DNA from: an uncultured Aquimarina sp.
Lineage (GTDB): Bacteria; Bacteroidota; Bacteroidia; Flavobacteriales; Flavobacteriaceae
NCBI GenBank assembly: GCA_947498765.1
Contig: CANMLG010000017.1
Coordinates: 49,720 to 113,719, forward strand
DNA length: 64,000 nucleotides
Direction: 5' to 3'
Each line of letters begins with the position of its first letter. Position 1 is the stretch's first letter. Both the position numbers and the translations under genes were made by a program. The notes under the pieces are model-generated. The model was not told the origin of the DNA, did not search any database, and worked only from the letters and a program-made list of their open reading frames with translations. Positions 55,783 through 64,000 of this stretch are shown in pieces.

Positions 55783-56352
55783 TTACTTTTTAACAGCGTT
55801 TAAACTTATTAGAAGTAATTTTTTAGCGCGCAATAACTTTACTTTAATATTATTCATCGGCTCATTTAACTCTTCTGTCATTTCCTTGTAACTCATTTCT
55901 TGAAAATAACGCAATTGAATCATTTTTTGATAATGTGGCTTAAGCTTTTTAATATGCAACAAAAGCTCTGCTAAATTTTGTTTAGTTATCAATTGATCCT
56001 CGGGAGTCGGCGCATGATCTAACACCGTATTAGCCATACTACTTTCTTGCGCTTGAGTCGCAATTTTCCAATCGTTTTTTTGCTTTCTTATTTGATCGAT
56101 ATGAGCATTTTTAGAAATAGCCAATAACCAACTTCTAAAACTATACTCAGAATTAAAGCTATCTATTTTATCAAATGCACGTGAAAAACTTTTAATGGTA
56201 ATTTCTTCTGCCTCAAAATCATTTTTAGCTCTTTTTAACTGAAATTGATATACATCATTCCAAAAAGCATCTAACAAAAAACTAAACGAAGCTTGCACGC
56301 CTTGTTTTGCATTTTCAATATGTAATAGTAATTGTTCGCTATTAATGCTCAA
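55783..56352 (-). CDS. Sigma-70-family RNA polymerase sigma factor (ECF type)
   Basis: A 189-residue sigma factor. Region 2 is about 25-90 (DAFWNDVYQFQLKRA, FRSWLLAISKNAHIDQIRKQ) and region 4 about 130-185 (LRYFQEMSYKEMTEELNEPMNNIKVKLLRAKKLL). I chose a TTG at 56352, just after the glycosyltransferase stop, because the family begins at INSEQLLLHIE; the ATG at 56406 would give 52 bases of overlap. No anti-sigma gene is adjacent; it sits between the glycosyltransferase and the Nramp-like gene, so its targets are unknown. Confidence 0.85.
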   Translation of the reverse strand: MSINSEQLLLHIENAKQGVQASFSFLLDAFWNDVYQFQLKRAKNDFEAEEITIKSFSRAFDKIDSFNSEYSFRSWLLAISKNAHIDQIRKQKNDWKIATQAQESSMANTVLDHAPTPEDQLITKQNLAELLLHIKKLKPHYQKMIQLRYFQEMSYKEMTEELNEPMNNIKVKLLRAKKLLLISLNAVKK

Positions 56353-56354
56353 AA

Positions 56355-57428
56355 TTATACTGACTTTGAAAAAAGATTCCTCATAAATATAGGTATTTGC
56401 AAACAAATACTAAAAAGCTCCCATAAAGGAAATAAATAAAACACTTCTTTTTCCGAAAATTTAAACGCCGCTTTACCTATTATTACCCCAACTATTACAA
56501 ACCGAACACCTATAAATAAATAAATTAAAGGCTGCTGAAAAACAATACTTCCTATAATTGCCAATACCCAAAATAAAAGCTGTGAAAAATATAATAACCC
56601 TAAAGCAAATTTAACTGTAGCTTTGTAATGTTTTAATTGATTACCACGCTGATCAATCCAGTCTTTTAAACTTGAACTTATTCTAACACTTGTATTAACT
56701 GATGTTGCTAAAGCTACATTTTTTTTGGTTACCGCTTGCTGAACAAACAAATCTTCAGTACCCGTTTGCTCGTTCATATGTCCCGAAAAACCATTATTTT
56801 CAAAAAACAAGTCCGAAGTATAGCCTAAATTATTTTCCCATGCTATAAATGGTTTCTGTATAGCAGCCCATCCAAAATTATACAAATTGGTTAATAGCCT
56901 GGTATATCTCAACACCTTATTACCAATTCCTTTGGTCTTTTTAAAATTAACATACCCTAAAATAAACTGTTTATTGGCATGGTATAACTTAGACATTTCA
57001 TTAATCCAATCAGGTGAAGAAATTTCAACATCGGGTGTAGTAAAAAGTAAATTTTTATATTTTGCTTTTTTAATCCCTAAGGTTAACGCATACTTTTTAC
57101 TCCCCCAAAAAGCCTCATTATTTTCAACATTTACAACAGTTGTATTACTATTTTCTTTAGCATAAGCTTCCAAAACTTCTAATGTATTATCATAAGAGGC
57201 ATTGTTTATTAATACAAGCTCAAAATTAGGATGTGTTTGATTTTTAATTTGTGCTAAAAATTTTATGAGCTGTTTTTCTTGATTTTTAATATAAATCAAG
57301 ACTGAGACTTCATCAACTGATTTGTCTCCTTTTTCTGATTTAGAAAAAACAAATTTAGAAAACACAAGGTAATAACCTATGTTTACAAGACATACCACCC
57401 CGAAAGAAATCAAAAAATATTCGTACAT
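56355..57428 (-). CDS. Family 2 glycosyltransferase, membrane-bound
   Basis: A 357-residue enzyme. An N-terminal helix (about 3-22) is followed by a GT-A domain with VSVLIYIKNQEKQLIKFLAQI and the DN-type FELVLINNASYDNTLEVLEAYA segment, then DVEI acting in place of the DXD motif, and C-terminal helices (about 265-340). Family 2 enzymes transfer sugars to lipid or polysaccharide carriers; the acceptor is unknown. Lies between the small CxxC protein and the sigma factor in one direction. Confidence 0.88.
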   Translation of the reverse strand: MYEYFLISFGVVCLVNIGYYLVFSKFVFSKSEKGDKSVDEVSVLIYIKNQEKQLIKFLAQIKNQTHPNFELVLINNASYDNTLEVLEAYAKENSNTTVVNVENNEAFWGSKKYALTLGIKKAKYKNLLFTTPDVEISSPDWINEMSKLYHANKQFILGYVNFKKTKGIGNKVLRYTRLLTNLYNFGWAAIQKPFIAWENNLGYTSDLFFENNGFSGHMNEQTGTEDLFVQQAVTKKNVALATSVNTSVRISSSLKDWIDQRGNQLKHYKATVKFALGLLYFSQLLFWVLAIIGSIVFQQPLIYLFIGVRFVIVGVIIGKAAFKFSEKEVFYLFPLWELFSICLQIPIFMRNLFSKSV

Positions 57429-57437
57429 AAATGAGTG

Positions 57438-57641
57438 TTATGAGTGTTGAGGCTCACTACAGTTTTCATATTGATCAGGTGTTTTCCCACACAAAGAGCA
57501 AGACTCACCATCTTTATTTAAAAAAGGACTTTGACTTGCACATGTACCTGCAAATTTCCCATCTTTTTTTGCCCAAATTTTAATTGCAATTCCAGCAAAA
57601 GCTAAACCTAACAAACCAATGGTAATGAATAACAGTTTCAT
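57438..57641 (-). CDS. Small membrane-anchored protein with CxxC motif
   Basis: A 67-residue protein with one N-terminal helix (about 3-22) and a polar tail with four cysteines (CASQSPFLNKDGESCSLCGK and ENC), including SCSLC. The pattern recurs in flavobacteria from memory, but no function is known. It precedes the glycosyltransferase by nine bases, so it is the first gene of that run. Confidence 0.65.
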   Translation of the reverse strand: MKLLFITIGLLGLAFAGIAIKIWAKKDGKFAGTCASQSPFLNKDGESCSLCGKTPDQYENCSEPQHS

Positions 57642-58276
57642 AATAAAAGAAAATTATAAGATTACAAATTTACAAATTCAAAATGACGAAAGCCGCTGTC
57701 TTGCTTTTTTTCTTTCTTTAAACACTTAAAATCACCATTAAAATTTCAAAAAGCACCATTTTAATCATATTACACAAACTCCTATTCGCCAAAAAAACAG
57801 TATTTTTCGACTAAGTATGCCCATACCATATTAATTTATTTTTAATGAAATAGTTTGCAGGAAAAAACCATTACAAACAAACAGAATGATACAAACTTGT
57901 ATTTTTGCTTATGCTCAAACGAACAGTAATTTTTTAATTACACAAAAAATAACAACTGCTCACTGCAATCTCAACAAAGCTTGCTAAATTAAAAAACCAT
58001 GTCACTAAATTATTGTGACATGGTTTCTTATTTAGAATAAATGCATTTTTAGATTATTTTTTTTGCATTAAAATCAAATTACCTCCTACAAAACTGCTAA
58101 AAAAAGCAATCTTCTTAACATTATTATTATTTAAACTGATTTTTTTTTTCGTTTAAAGGTAAAAAAAGCAATGAATAGACACAACTTTGGTTTATTTGGA
58201 AGAAATACCCCTTTTAAACTTTAACAAGTTAACATTTCATTAAATTTATATTCCTAAACATAACAATTAAAAAAAA
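57642..58276. other. Long intergenic region with a perfect hairpin
   Basis: 635 bases between divergent genes. AAACCATGTCAC (57994-58005) and GTGACATGGTTT (58015-58026) form a 12-base perfect hairpin, and TATTTTTG (57900-57907) is an exact plus-strand -7 box about 90 bases earlier. These could bound a small RNA of about 110 bases, but there is no -33 TTG and the T-run is on the minus side. No coding frame is convincing. Confidence 0.4.
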
Positions 58277-60907
58277 ATGAAAACAACTAAAAATTTAATG
58301 AAGTTGATTGCTGTATTATCAGTTTTTACAACTTCTTTAAACGCTCAAATTTTTACTTTAAATGGAGGATACCAATCATTTCCTGCACAAGAAGCTGGTA
58401 CACCCGATATGCCAAACGGAAACGTACTTGTGCGTAAAGCCCCTCCTGCGACAGGAAATGTTAGTCGCATAAGGCGATTGCTTAATTCTGCCACTATACC
58501 TGATGTTGTTATTCAATCAAGACTTACACAAGGTCCACTAGCAGGTTATATTGCTCAAATGCCCGCAGTAATTTCCACAGCAAACGAGCTTAATAACCGC
58601 CCCAACACTGCTAACGCTGCCAATGCTATTATTATTAATAATACAGCTAGCTTAAATGCTAACAGAGACAGAATTAGAAATAATCAAAATGCCACGTTTA
58701 TTTTTAGAGGAAATGTAAACGTAAATGAACCTATAGTAGTAGGCTCTAATAAAACCTTTTGGATTGATGGAGTCGTTACCTATACAGGTCCTAAAAGACC
58801 TTTAGCTAACACCGATGCACTTAGCCCTATTCCTATTATTAGAGATGGTATTTTTAGAATAGTAAGAGAAAGAAACGTAAGTATTCGAGGAACCAAAAGA
58901 GGATTGGTAGATTGTAAATCCGAACTTCCTTTTGCATATACTTTAAATTCAAGAGAAATTACTATTGTAGACAATGAAGTAATTAACGGATTCAATACTG
59001 TTTTTATTCACCAAACAAGAGATGTTACCATTGAAAATAACTTTTTTTACAACAATGTAAGAAGAGCTATGCACTTAATTGCTGTTAATGGTTTTTCTGT
59101 AAAAAATAATTTATGCTACGCCAGTCATTTAGATGGTATTGATGTAGATGCATTTTGTCAAAACGGAACTGTTGACCTTAACGTAGTACTTGGAGCTACT
59201 TTTAGATTTATGCTTTGGACCGAAATTGATGCTCATGACAATGTAATGAACAACAATGTAGCCATCCATTTACCTGGTAGAAGAAGCCGAGGAAGAGGAG
59301 GAATGCAAGAAAATGGCACCGAAAACTCTAGAAGAGGTGTAGGCAGTTTTCGTGGAAGCCGAAATAATGACTGGTTAAATAATCATGTCTTTTACCCTGA
59401 TACTTTTAGAGATGGAATTGTAATGCGTAGAGATCGTTTTATACAACACAGTACTATTAAATTTGAAAATAACTATGTATGGTCTGAAGAAGGCAATGGA
59501 CAAAGACACAATCCAAAACCACAAAACAACAACACTAATGATGTTCGTTTTTTAACTCTTAATAATCCTGCTGCAGGAACAAGACCTAGACCTACAAATC
59601 TTTTTCCAAATGGCGGACCAGAAGTTCTTATAAATAGTTCTCCAGCTAATTTAACTGGCGCTCAAATAAGAGTTACTCCTGGCCTATTTGGCGGAAACTC
59701 TACACCAGCTCCAAACCCAACTCCTAATCCAGCACCATCACCAACTCCTACACCGCCAACAAATGGAGGAGGGACAAATTTAGCTATAGGTAAAACAGTA
59801 TCTCAGTCTAGTACCTATCAAAATAATAATGATTTTAATGCTCAAAGAGCTATTGATGGAAATACAAATATATTTACGCATACCAATAATGATGCTAATG
59901 CTTGGTGGGAAATTGATTTAGGAAGTATATCACAGATTACTAACATTCAAGTATTCAACAGAGCGGATTGTTGTCAAAACAGGTTACAAAGGTTTCATGT
60001 ATTAGTATCAAATAATGCTTTTACTTCTAAAAATTTAAACCAAACAATTAATCAGTCTGGAGTAGGCAACTTTTTTACCGCAGGAGAGGCTGCAAGTCCA
60101 ACAAATATTAATATAAACAGAAGAGGACGTTACGTACGAGTACAATTAGCTGGAACAAACTTTTTACATATTGGTGAAGTTCGTATTAATGGTACTGCCA
60201 ATACCGGTGGTGGTAACGGAGGAAACAATAATCCAACATTTGTTTTAACCAAACGAAATGCATCTGGTTTTTCTATTGATGGCAATAACGGAGGAGCTAA
60301 TCAACAAAATGTGTATTTGTGGAGTAGAAATACAGGAAATGTTAATCAACAGTGGGAAGAAATTGATAGAGGAAATGGTTTTTATAGCTACAGAAAGAAG
60401 AATACTAATTTTTGCCTAGATGGGGGTAATGGTGGCGCTAATGGGCAAAATGTAAAATTATTTACTTGTGGTGCAAACAACCAAAATCAACATTGGCGAA
60501 AAGTGAATATCAATGGAAATTTCCGATTAGAAAAACGTAACGCACCAGGTTTTTCAATTGATGGTGGTAATGGAGGCGCTAGAGAGCAAAATGTATACTT
60601 GTGGGCTAGTAGTAACACCAACCAAAATCAGCAATGGAGTTTTGCAAGTGTATCAGGAGCTAAATTGCTAGATAATAATCAGCCTGAGATCACTTTTTAC
60701 CCAAATCCAGCTCAACATACCGTATTTCTAGATAACATAGAAGAATTTAATACTGTTACTATTTACGATATGCAAGGAACAAAAGTATTAAGTAAACCAC
60801 TAAATACAAACGACATAGATGTAAGCAAATTAACTAACGGAGCATACATACTAGAGTTTAAAGGGGATACTTTTAAAAGAATAGAACGAATTGTTATTCA
60901 TAACTAG
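58277..60907 (+). CDS. Beta-helix, F5/8C (fucolectin-like) and ricin domain secreted protein with T9SS tail
   Basis: An 876-residue secreted protein. After a signal peptide (about 1-24), a parallel beta-helix (about 150-470) carries repeated segments such as VFIHQTRDVTIENNFFYNNV, RRAMHLIAVNGFSVKNN and DGIDVDAFCQNGTVDLNVV; a Pro/Thr/Asn linker (about 474-500) precedes an F5/8-type C domain (about 500-641, HTNNDANAWWEIDLG), a ricin/QxW domain (about 653-791, with IDGGNGGANGQNVKLF repeats) and a T9SS sorting domain (about 801-876). It looks like a carbohydrate-active enzyme (lyase or glycosidase of beta-helix type). The exact family is not recognised. Confidence 0.82.
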   Translation: MKTTKNLMKLIAVLSVFTTSLNAQIFTLNGGYQSFPAQEAGTPDMPNGNVLVRKAPPATGNVSRIRRLLNSATIPDVVIQSRLTQGPLAGYIAQMPAVISTANELNNRPNTANAANAIIINNTASLNANRDRIRNNQNATFIFRGNVNVNEPIVVGSNKTFWIDGVVTYTGPKRPLANTDALSPIPIIRDGIFRIVRERNVSIRGTKRGLVDCKSELPFAYTLNSREITIVDNEVINGFNTVFIHQTRDVTIENNFFYNNVRRAMHLIAVNGFSVKNNLCYASHLDGIDVDAFCQNGTVDLNVVLGATFRFMLWTEIDAHDNVMNNNVAIHLPGRRSRGRGGMQENGTENSRRGVGSFRGSRNNDWLNNHVFYPDTFRDGIVMRRDRFIQHSTIKFENNYVWSEEGNGQRHNPKPQNNNTNDVRFLTLNNPAAGTRPRPTNLFPNGGPEVLINSSPANLTGAQIRVTPGLFGGNSTPAPNPTPNPAPSPTPTPPTNGGGTNLAIGKTVSQSSTYQNNNDFNAQRAIDGNTNIFTHTNNDANAWWEIDLGSISQITNIQVFNRADCCQNRLQRFHVLVSNNAFTSKNLNQTINQSGVGNFFTAGEAASPTNININRRGRYVRVQLAGTNFLHIGEVRINGTANTGGGNGGNNNPTFVLTKRNASGFSIDGNNGGANQQNVYLWSRNTGNVNQQWEEIDRGNGFYSYRKKNTNFCLDGGNGGANGQNVKLFTCGANNQNQHWRKVNINGNFRLEKRNAPGFSIDGGNGGAREQNVYLWASSNTNQNQQWSFASVSGAKLLDNNQPEITFYPNPAQHTVFLDNIEEFNTVTIYDMQGTKVLSKPLNTNDIDVSKLTNGAYILEFKGDTFKRIERIVIHN

Positions 60908-60923
60908 AAGTAGATTATAATTT

Positions 60924-60967
60924 CAACAAAAAAGAGACTGCCCTTTTGGACAGTCTCTTTTTTGTTG
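60924..60967 (+). terminator. Terminator of the beta-helix gene
   Basis: CAACAAAAAAGAGACTG pairs with CAGTCTCTTTTTTGTTG, 17 bases after the stop. The T-rich 3' arm is TTTTTTGTTG. Confidence 0.85.
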
Positions 60968-61139
60968 TATTTAAAATTTTGATTACACCTAAATTAAAAC
61001 AGGAATCAAAATGTTATTGTCAAAATTTATATTTACAAAAATTATTTCATGTAGCTCAGAAGACAAAGTAAGCCTAATCAATCATATTATGATTAATAAT
61101 TTTAAAGGCTAATACACTTAATAAGCAAAATTATCACCC

Positions 61140-62150
61140 TTAAAAAACATTTACTTCTGCCTCCAAGTCAATTCCATATATAGATTTAATTTTATCCTGA
61201 ATCAACTTTGCTAACTCCCATATTTCTGCCCCTGTAGCTTTCCCTGTTTTATTAATTAAAACTAACGCTTGCCTATCATGTACTCCTGCATTTTTATATA
61301 CATAACCTTTAAATCCTGCTTGATCAATCAGCCAACCAGCAGGCACTTTTACCAGATTATCCGAAACAGGATAATGAGGAGCATTAGGGAATTTTTTAAG
61401 TAACTCTGAATATTGATTTTTTGGTATAATTGGGTTTTTAAAAAAACTACCACTATTCCCTAACACATTGGGATCTGGAAGTTTGCTTTTTCTAATAGCA
61501 ATTACGGCTTGAGCTACATCTTTTAAAGTAGGCGTTACCACATTTTTTTGCATTAACTGATCTTCAATAGCTCCATAACTTGTATTCAACCTATGGTTTT
61601 TTATTGTCAATTTAAAAGTAACCTCCGTAATAATATATTGATCTTTTACTTCTTTTTTAAATATAGAATTTCGGTATCCAAATTGACAATCTTCTTTTAC
61701 AAATAAGCGTTCTTGAAATGTTTCTCTATGAATAGCTTTACAGCTCACAAAACAATCCTTAAGCTCCACTCCATAAGCCCCTATATTTTGTATAGGTGCA
61801 CTCCCTACACAACCTGGAATCAAAGATAAATTTTCCAGCCCTCCTAAATTTTCCTGAATACAAAACTGCACAAAATCATGCCAATTTTCACCCGCTTTAG
61901 CAGTAACCAAAGCATAATCATCAAAACGCTTCACCTCAACACCCAAAGTATTTATATGAACCACCAAAGCATCAATCGCTTTGGTCAATAACATATTACT
62001 TCCCCCACTTATTACAAACAATGGAGTTGTATTTTTTTTTAAAAGTTGCAATAAATCCTTTTCATTATCAATGCTTACAAATTGTGTTGCTTTCACATCA
62101 ATACCAAAAGTATTGTACTTTTTTAACGATACATTTTGTTGAATATTCAT
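61140..62150 (-). CDS. murB: UDP-N-acetylenolpyruvoylglucosamine reductase
   Basis: A 336-residue FAD enzyme that reduces enolpyruvyl-UDP-GlcNAc to UDP-MurNAc for peptidoglycan. FAD-binding parts: FVISGGSNMLLT (about 44-55) and LSLIPGCVGSAPIQNIGAYGVEL (about 104-126). The active-site serine is in GNSGSFFKNPI (about 230-240) and the final glutamate in EAEVNVF. Intact length. A box TATATTTA lies four bases before its ATG. The aminotransferase gene is upstream on the same strand, 28 bases away. Confidence 0.95.
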   Translation of the reverse strand: MNIQQNVSLKKYNTFGIDVKATQFVSIDNEKDLLQLLKKNTTPLFVISGGSNMLLTKAIDALVVHINTLGVEVKRFDDYALVTAKAGENWHDFVQFCIQENLGGLENLSLIPGCVGSAPIQNIGAYGVELKDCFVSCKAIHRETFQERLFVKEDCQFGYRNSIFKKEVKDQYIITEVTFKLTIKNHRLNTSYGAIEDQLMQKNVVTPTLKDVAQAVIAIRKSKLPDPNVLGNSGSFFKNPIIPKNQYSELLKKFPNAPHYPVSDNLVKVPAGWLIDQAGFKGYVYKNAGVHDRQALVLINKTGKATGAEIWELAKLIQDKIKSIYGIDLEAEVNVF

Positions 62151-62178
62151 TATTTAAATATAATAGACCAAGTTGACA

Positions 62179-63372
62179 TCACCTAGCAAGATACTCTTTT
62201 AACGCCAATCCTAAAATTTCAGTAGCACGTTTTAAATCTTCTTTTTTTAGCACGTAAGCAATTCGTATTTGATTACGCCCTGCGTTTAAACTTGAATAAA
62301 AACCTGCCGCAGGCGCCACCATAATTGTTTGATTTTGATCAGCAAAAGACTCCAACATCCATCGCGCAAAATCTTCCGAATCATCAATTGGCAATTCAAC
62401 TATACAGTAAAATGCACCTCGCGGCACAGATACTTTAATATTTGGTATCTGTTGCAATCCATTCACCAATACATCTCTCCTAGATTTATACTCGGCCACT
62501 ACCGCCTCATAATAAGAATCGGGCACACTCAAAGCAGCCTCACTGGCAATTTGAGCATAAGTTGGCGGACTCAATCTTGCCTGCGCAAATTTCATAGCCG
62601 TACCTATTACTTTTTTATTTTTACTCACCATACAACCAATACGTGCCCCACACATACTATATCGCTTAGAAACAGAATCCACTACAATAGCATGATCCTT
62701 TAATTTTTCTTCCTGAAGAATAGAATAATGCTCTGTGTCATCATAAACAAACTCCCTATACACTTCATCTGAGATTAAAAATAAATCATATTTCAATGCT
62801 AATGCCGCAAGCTGCTTTATCTCTTCTTTGCTATACAAATAACCTGTTGGATTCCCTGGATTACATATAAGTATAGCCTTTGTTTTTTTGGTAATCAATT
62901 TTTCAAAATCGGCAATAGGCGGCAATGCAAAATCGTCTTCTATTTTTGATATTACAGGCACTACTGTTACTGTAGATTGTGTTGAAAAACTATAATAATT
63001 AGCATAAAAAGGTTCCGGAACAATAATCTCATCACCAGGATCAGTAATACTCCCCATAGTAAATATAAGCGCCTCACTCCCTCCTGTGGTAACCAAAATA
63101 TCTTTTTTAGTCACATAAATATCATGTTTAGCATAATACACTGCTAACTTTTCACGTAAACTAGGGTTTCCTGCCGAATGACTATAAGCTATAGTATCCA
63201 ATGTATTATTCTTTATCGCTTCCAAAGCAATATCTGGCGTTTTTACATCTGGTTGACCTATATTTAAATAAAAAATCTCTCTTCCTAACTCTGTTGCTTT
63301 TTCCGCAAAAGGAACCAGCTTACGAATTGGAGATTCAGGCATTGCTTTTCCTTTATTCGATATTTTTGGCAT
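62179..63372 (-). CDS. Class I/II pyridoxal-phosphate aminotransferase
   Basis: A 397-residue aminotransferase of the aspartate type (fold I). The conserved lysine lies in VDSVSKRYSMCGARIG (about 234-240), and the N-terminal GQPDVKTPDIA and NPGNPTGYLYS (about 160-171) are typical. Substrates (Asp, aromatic or other amino acids) cannot be fixed. I chose ATG 63372; an in-frame ATG at 63420 adds 16 odd hydrophobic residues. AATATTTG lies five bases before this ATG, so the message may be leaderless. Confidence 0.93.
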   Translation of the reverse strand: MPKISNKGKAMPESPIRKLVPFAEKATELGREIFYLNIGQPDVKTPDIALEAIKNNTLDTIAYSHSAGNPSLREKLAVYYAKHDIYVTKKDILVTTGGSEALIFTMGSITDPGDEIIVPEPFYANYYSFSTQSTVTVVPVISKIEDDFALPPIADFEKLITKKTKAILICNPGNPTGYLYSKEEIKQLAALALKYDLFLISDEVYREFVYDDTEHYSILQEEKLKDHAIVVDSVSKRYSMCGARIGCMVSKNKKVIGTAMKFAQARLSPPTYAQIASEAALSVPDSYYEAVVAEYKSRRDVLVNGLQQIPNIKVSVPRGAFYCIVELPIDDSEDFARWMLESFADQNQTIMVAPAAGFYSSLNAGRNQIRIAYVLKKEDLKRATEILGLALKEYLAR

Positions 63373-63453
63373 TACTACAAATATTAATAAGATGTATAAT
63401 TTATTGAAACCATGTATCAATCACACTAACAAAAACACATAGTAGCTTAATCC

Positions 63454-63490
63454 AAAAAAAAGCCTCACTAAACAAGTGAGGCTTTTTTTT
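63454..63490 (-). terminator. Terminator of rpsT
   Basis: Sixteen-base arms (63454-63469 and 63475-63490) with an AAACA loop: GCCTCACT/AGTGAGGC flanked by A8/T8 runs. It is 23 bases after the rpsT stop and may also work on the other strand. Confidence 0.9.
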
Positions 63491-63512
63491 GTAATTTCAA
63501 AGAGAATTCGAA

Positions 63513-63761
63513 CTATAGTGCCGACACGTGTTTAGTCAATTTTGACTTCACGTTGGCCGCTTTGTTCTTATGAATAACATTGTTTTTAGCTAACTTATCA
63601 AGCATTCCGATAACTGAAGGAAGTAATGTTGTCGCTTCTTCTTTATCTGCTTCACGCAATTTTTTAATTGCATTACGTGTAGTTTTATGCTGATATTTAT
63701 TACGTAAACGCTTAGCTTCGTTACTTCTTATTCTTTTTAATGCTGACTTATGATTTGCCAT
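63513..63761 (-). CDS. rpsT: 30S ribosomal protein S20
   Basis: An 82-residue basic protein that binds 16S rRNA early in small-subunit assembly. The N-terminal [21 protein letters not shown] and C-terminal [19 protein letters not shown] are the S20 signature ends; the middle ([27 protein letters not shown]) is helical. Full length. Two tRNA-Glu genes precede it on the minus strand and a strong terminator follows. Confidence 0.96.
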   Translation of the reverse strand: MANHKSALKRIRSNEAKRLRNKYQHKTTRNAIKKLREADKEEATTLLPSVIGMLDKLAKNNVIHKNKAANVKSKLTKHVSAL

Positions 63762-63791
63762 TTTTCTCTTCTTTTAATTTCTTTAAAATTG

Positions 63792-63863
63792 TAGTCCGTA
63801 GGGGAATCGAACCCCTCTTACCAGGATGAAAACCTGGCGTCCTAACCGATAGACGAACGGACC
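63792..63863 (-). tRNA. tRNA-Glu (TTC)
   Basis: A 72-base cloverleaf on the minus strand. Acceptor arm GGTCCGT/ACGGACT with a G1-U72 wobble and discriminator A; anticodon stem CCAGG/CCTGG with loop TTTTCAT, anticodon TTC; T-loop GGGGTTCGATTCCCC. CCA is not encoded. It lies 31 bases before rpsT. Confidence 0.97.
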
Positions 63864-63881
63864 ATTGTTAATTATGGTTTG

Positions 63882-63912
63882 CAAAAGTATATTAAATTTT
63901 ATACTTGCACAA
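63882..63912 (-). promoter_or_regulatory. Promoter TTG-N20-TACTTTTG before tRNA-Glu and rpsT
   Basis: On the minus strand TTG (63912-63910) and TACTTTTG (63889-63882) are 20 bases apart, the expected Bacteroidota spacing, and the box is 18 bases upstream of the tRNA 5' end. This is the clearest consensus pair in the window. Confidence 0.6.
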
Positions 63913-63930
63913 GCATATTGTAAAAAATTG

Positions 63931-64000
63931 TAGTCCGTAGGGGAATCGAACCCCTCTTACCAGGATGAAAACCTGGCGTCCTAACCGATAGACGAACGGA
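63931..64000 (-). tRNA. tRNA-Glu (TTC), second copy (5' end cut by window)
   Basis: Identical to the first tRNA-Glu over the 70 bases visible; the first two bases of the mature tRNA lie beyond the window edge. 67 bases separate it from the first copy. Tandem identical genes suggest a recent duplication or concerted evolution. Confidence 0.95.

Noticed and set aside
57994..58026. Standard intrinsic terminator
   Set aside because: No gene ends nearby on either strand and the T-run is on the wrong side for plus-strand transcription; kept only as a hairpin.

Overview
The window is chromosomal DNA from a member of the Bacteroidota, most likely a marine, alga-associated Flavobacteriaceae. The reasons are: very AT-rich DNA; promoters with the Bacteroidota -7 box TAnnTTTG; three large secreted proteins ending in a type IX secretion (T9SS) sorting domain; lipoproteins of flavobacterial style; an exbB-exbD-tonB-folC cluster; and a GH50-type beta-agarase. 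No phage, plasmid backbone, CRISPR array or polysaccharide utilisation locus (no SusC/SusD pair) was seen.

Layout. 1-2.5 kb: folC (partial), tonB, exbD and exbB on the minus strand, with nine TTGACTG repeats between exbD and tonB. 2.7-6.8 kb: sucB-sucA (2-oxoglutarate dehydrogenase E2/E1). 6.9-8.5 kb: a small outer-membrane barrel and a polyprenyl synthetase. 8.7-15.4 kb: a tetR-tolC-MFP-RND efflux operon with an operator-like inverted repeat in its promoter. 15.6-24.8 kb: DoxX-like protein, serine hydrolase, secreted nuclease/phosphatase-like protein, FG-GAP protein, unknown membrane proteins, a PTPS/QueD-family enzyme and a DUF2062 protein. 24.9-30 kb: aspS, an IS relic and the agarase. 30.4-37.2 kb: an accessory segment with two M57-like metalloprotease lipoproteins, an acetyltransferase, a ClC protein lacking its gating glutamate, a gene relic and three copies of a short inverted-repeat element (a fourth lies at 23.9 kb). 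37.3-41.2 kb: a giant FG-GAP/UnbV/Big2 T9SS protein. 41.5-57.6 kb: mostly housekeeping genes (nhaB, anmK, acyl-CoA dehydrogenase, YfiT-like, Lrp/AsnC, Nif3, lpxK, hybrid histidine kinase, gap, lipA, Nramp-like, sigma factor, glycosyltransferase). 58.3-60.9 kb: a beta-helix/F5-8C/ricin T9SS protein. 61.1-64 kb: murB, an aminotransferase, rpsT and two tRNA-Glu genes.

How the parts work together. ExbB/ExbD/TonB energise outer-membrane uptake. SucAB needs lipoyl groups, which LipA makes at 53.6 kb. The efflux operon looks like a self-contained, self-regulated pump. T9SS exports the agarase-era surface and secreted proteins that carry sorting tails (the agarase itself is a lipoprotein).

The least explained items are: (i) a family of about 230-bp non-autonomous inverted-repeat elements (MITE-like), four copies, one internally deleted; (ii) an apparently orphan structured leader RNA at 46.58-46.79 kb, bounded by a promoter-like box and a perfect terminator, beside an Lrp-type regulator but with no gene downstream; (iii) a four-helix membrane protein with a duplicated CP-x(3-4)-GIP-x-C motif; (iv) a possible new type of beta-helix carbohydrate-active protein; and (v) key-residue losses in a ClC protein and in a zinc-ribbon protein. 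All functional calls come from reading motifs; no database search was run.
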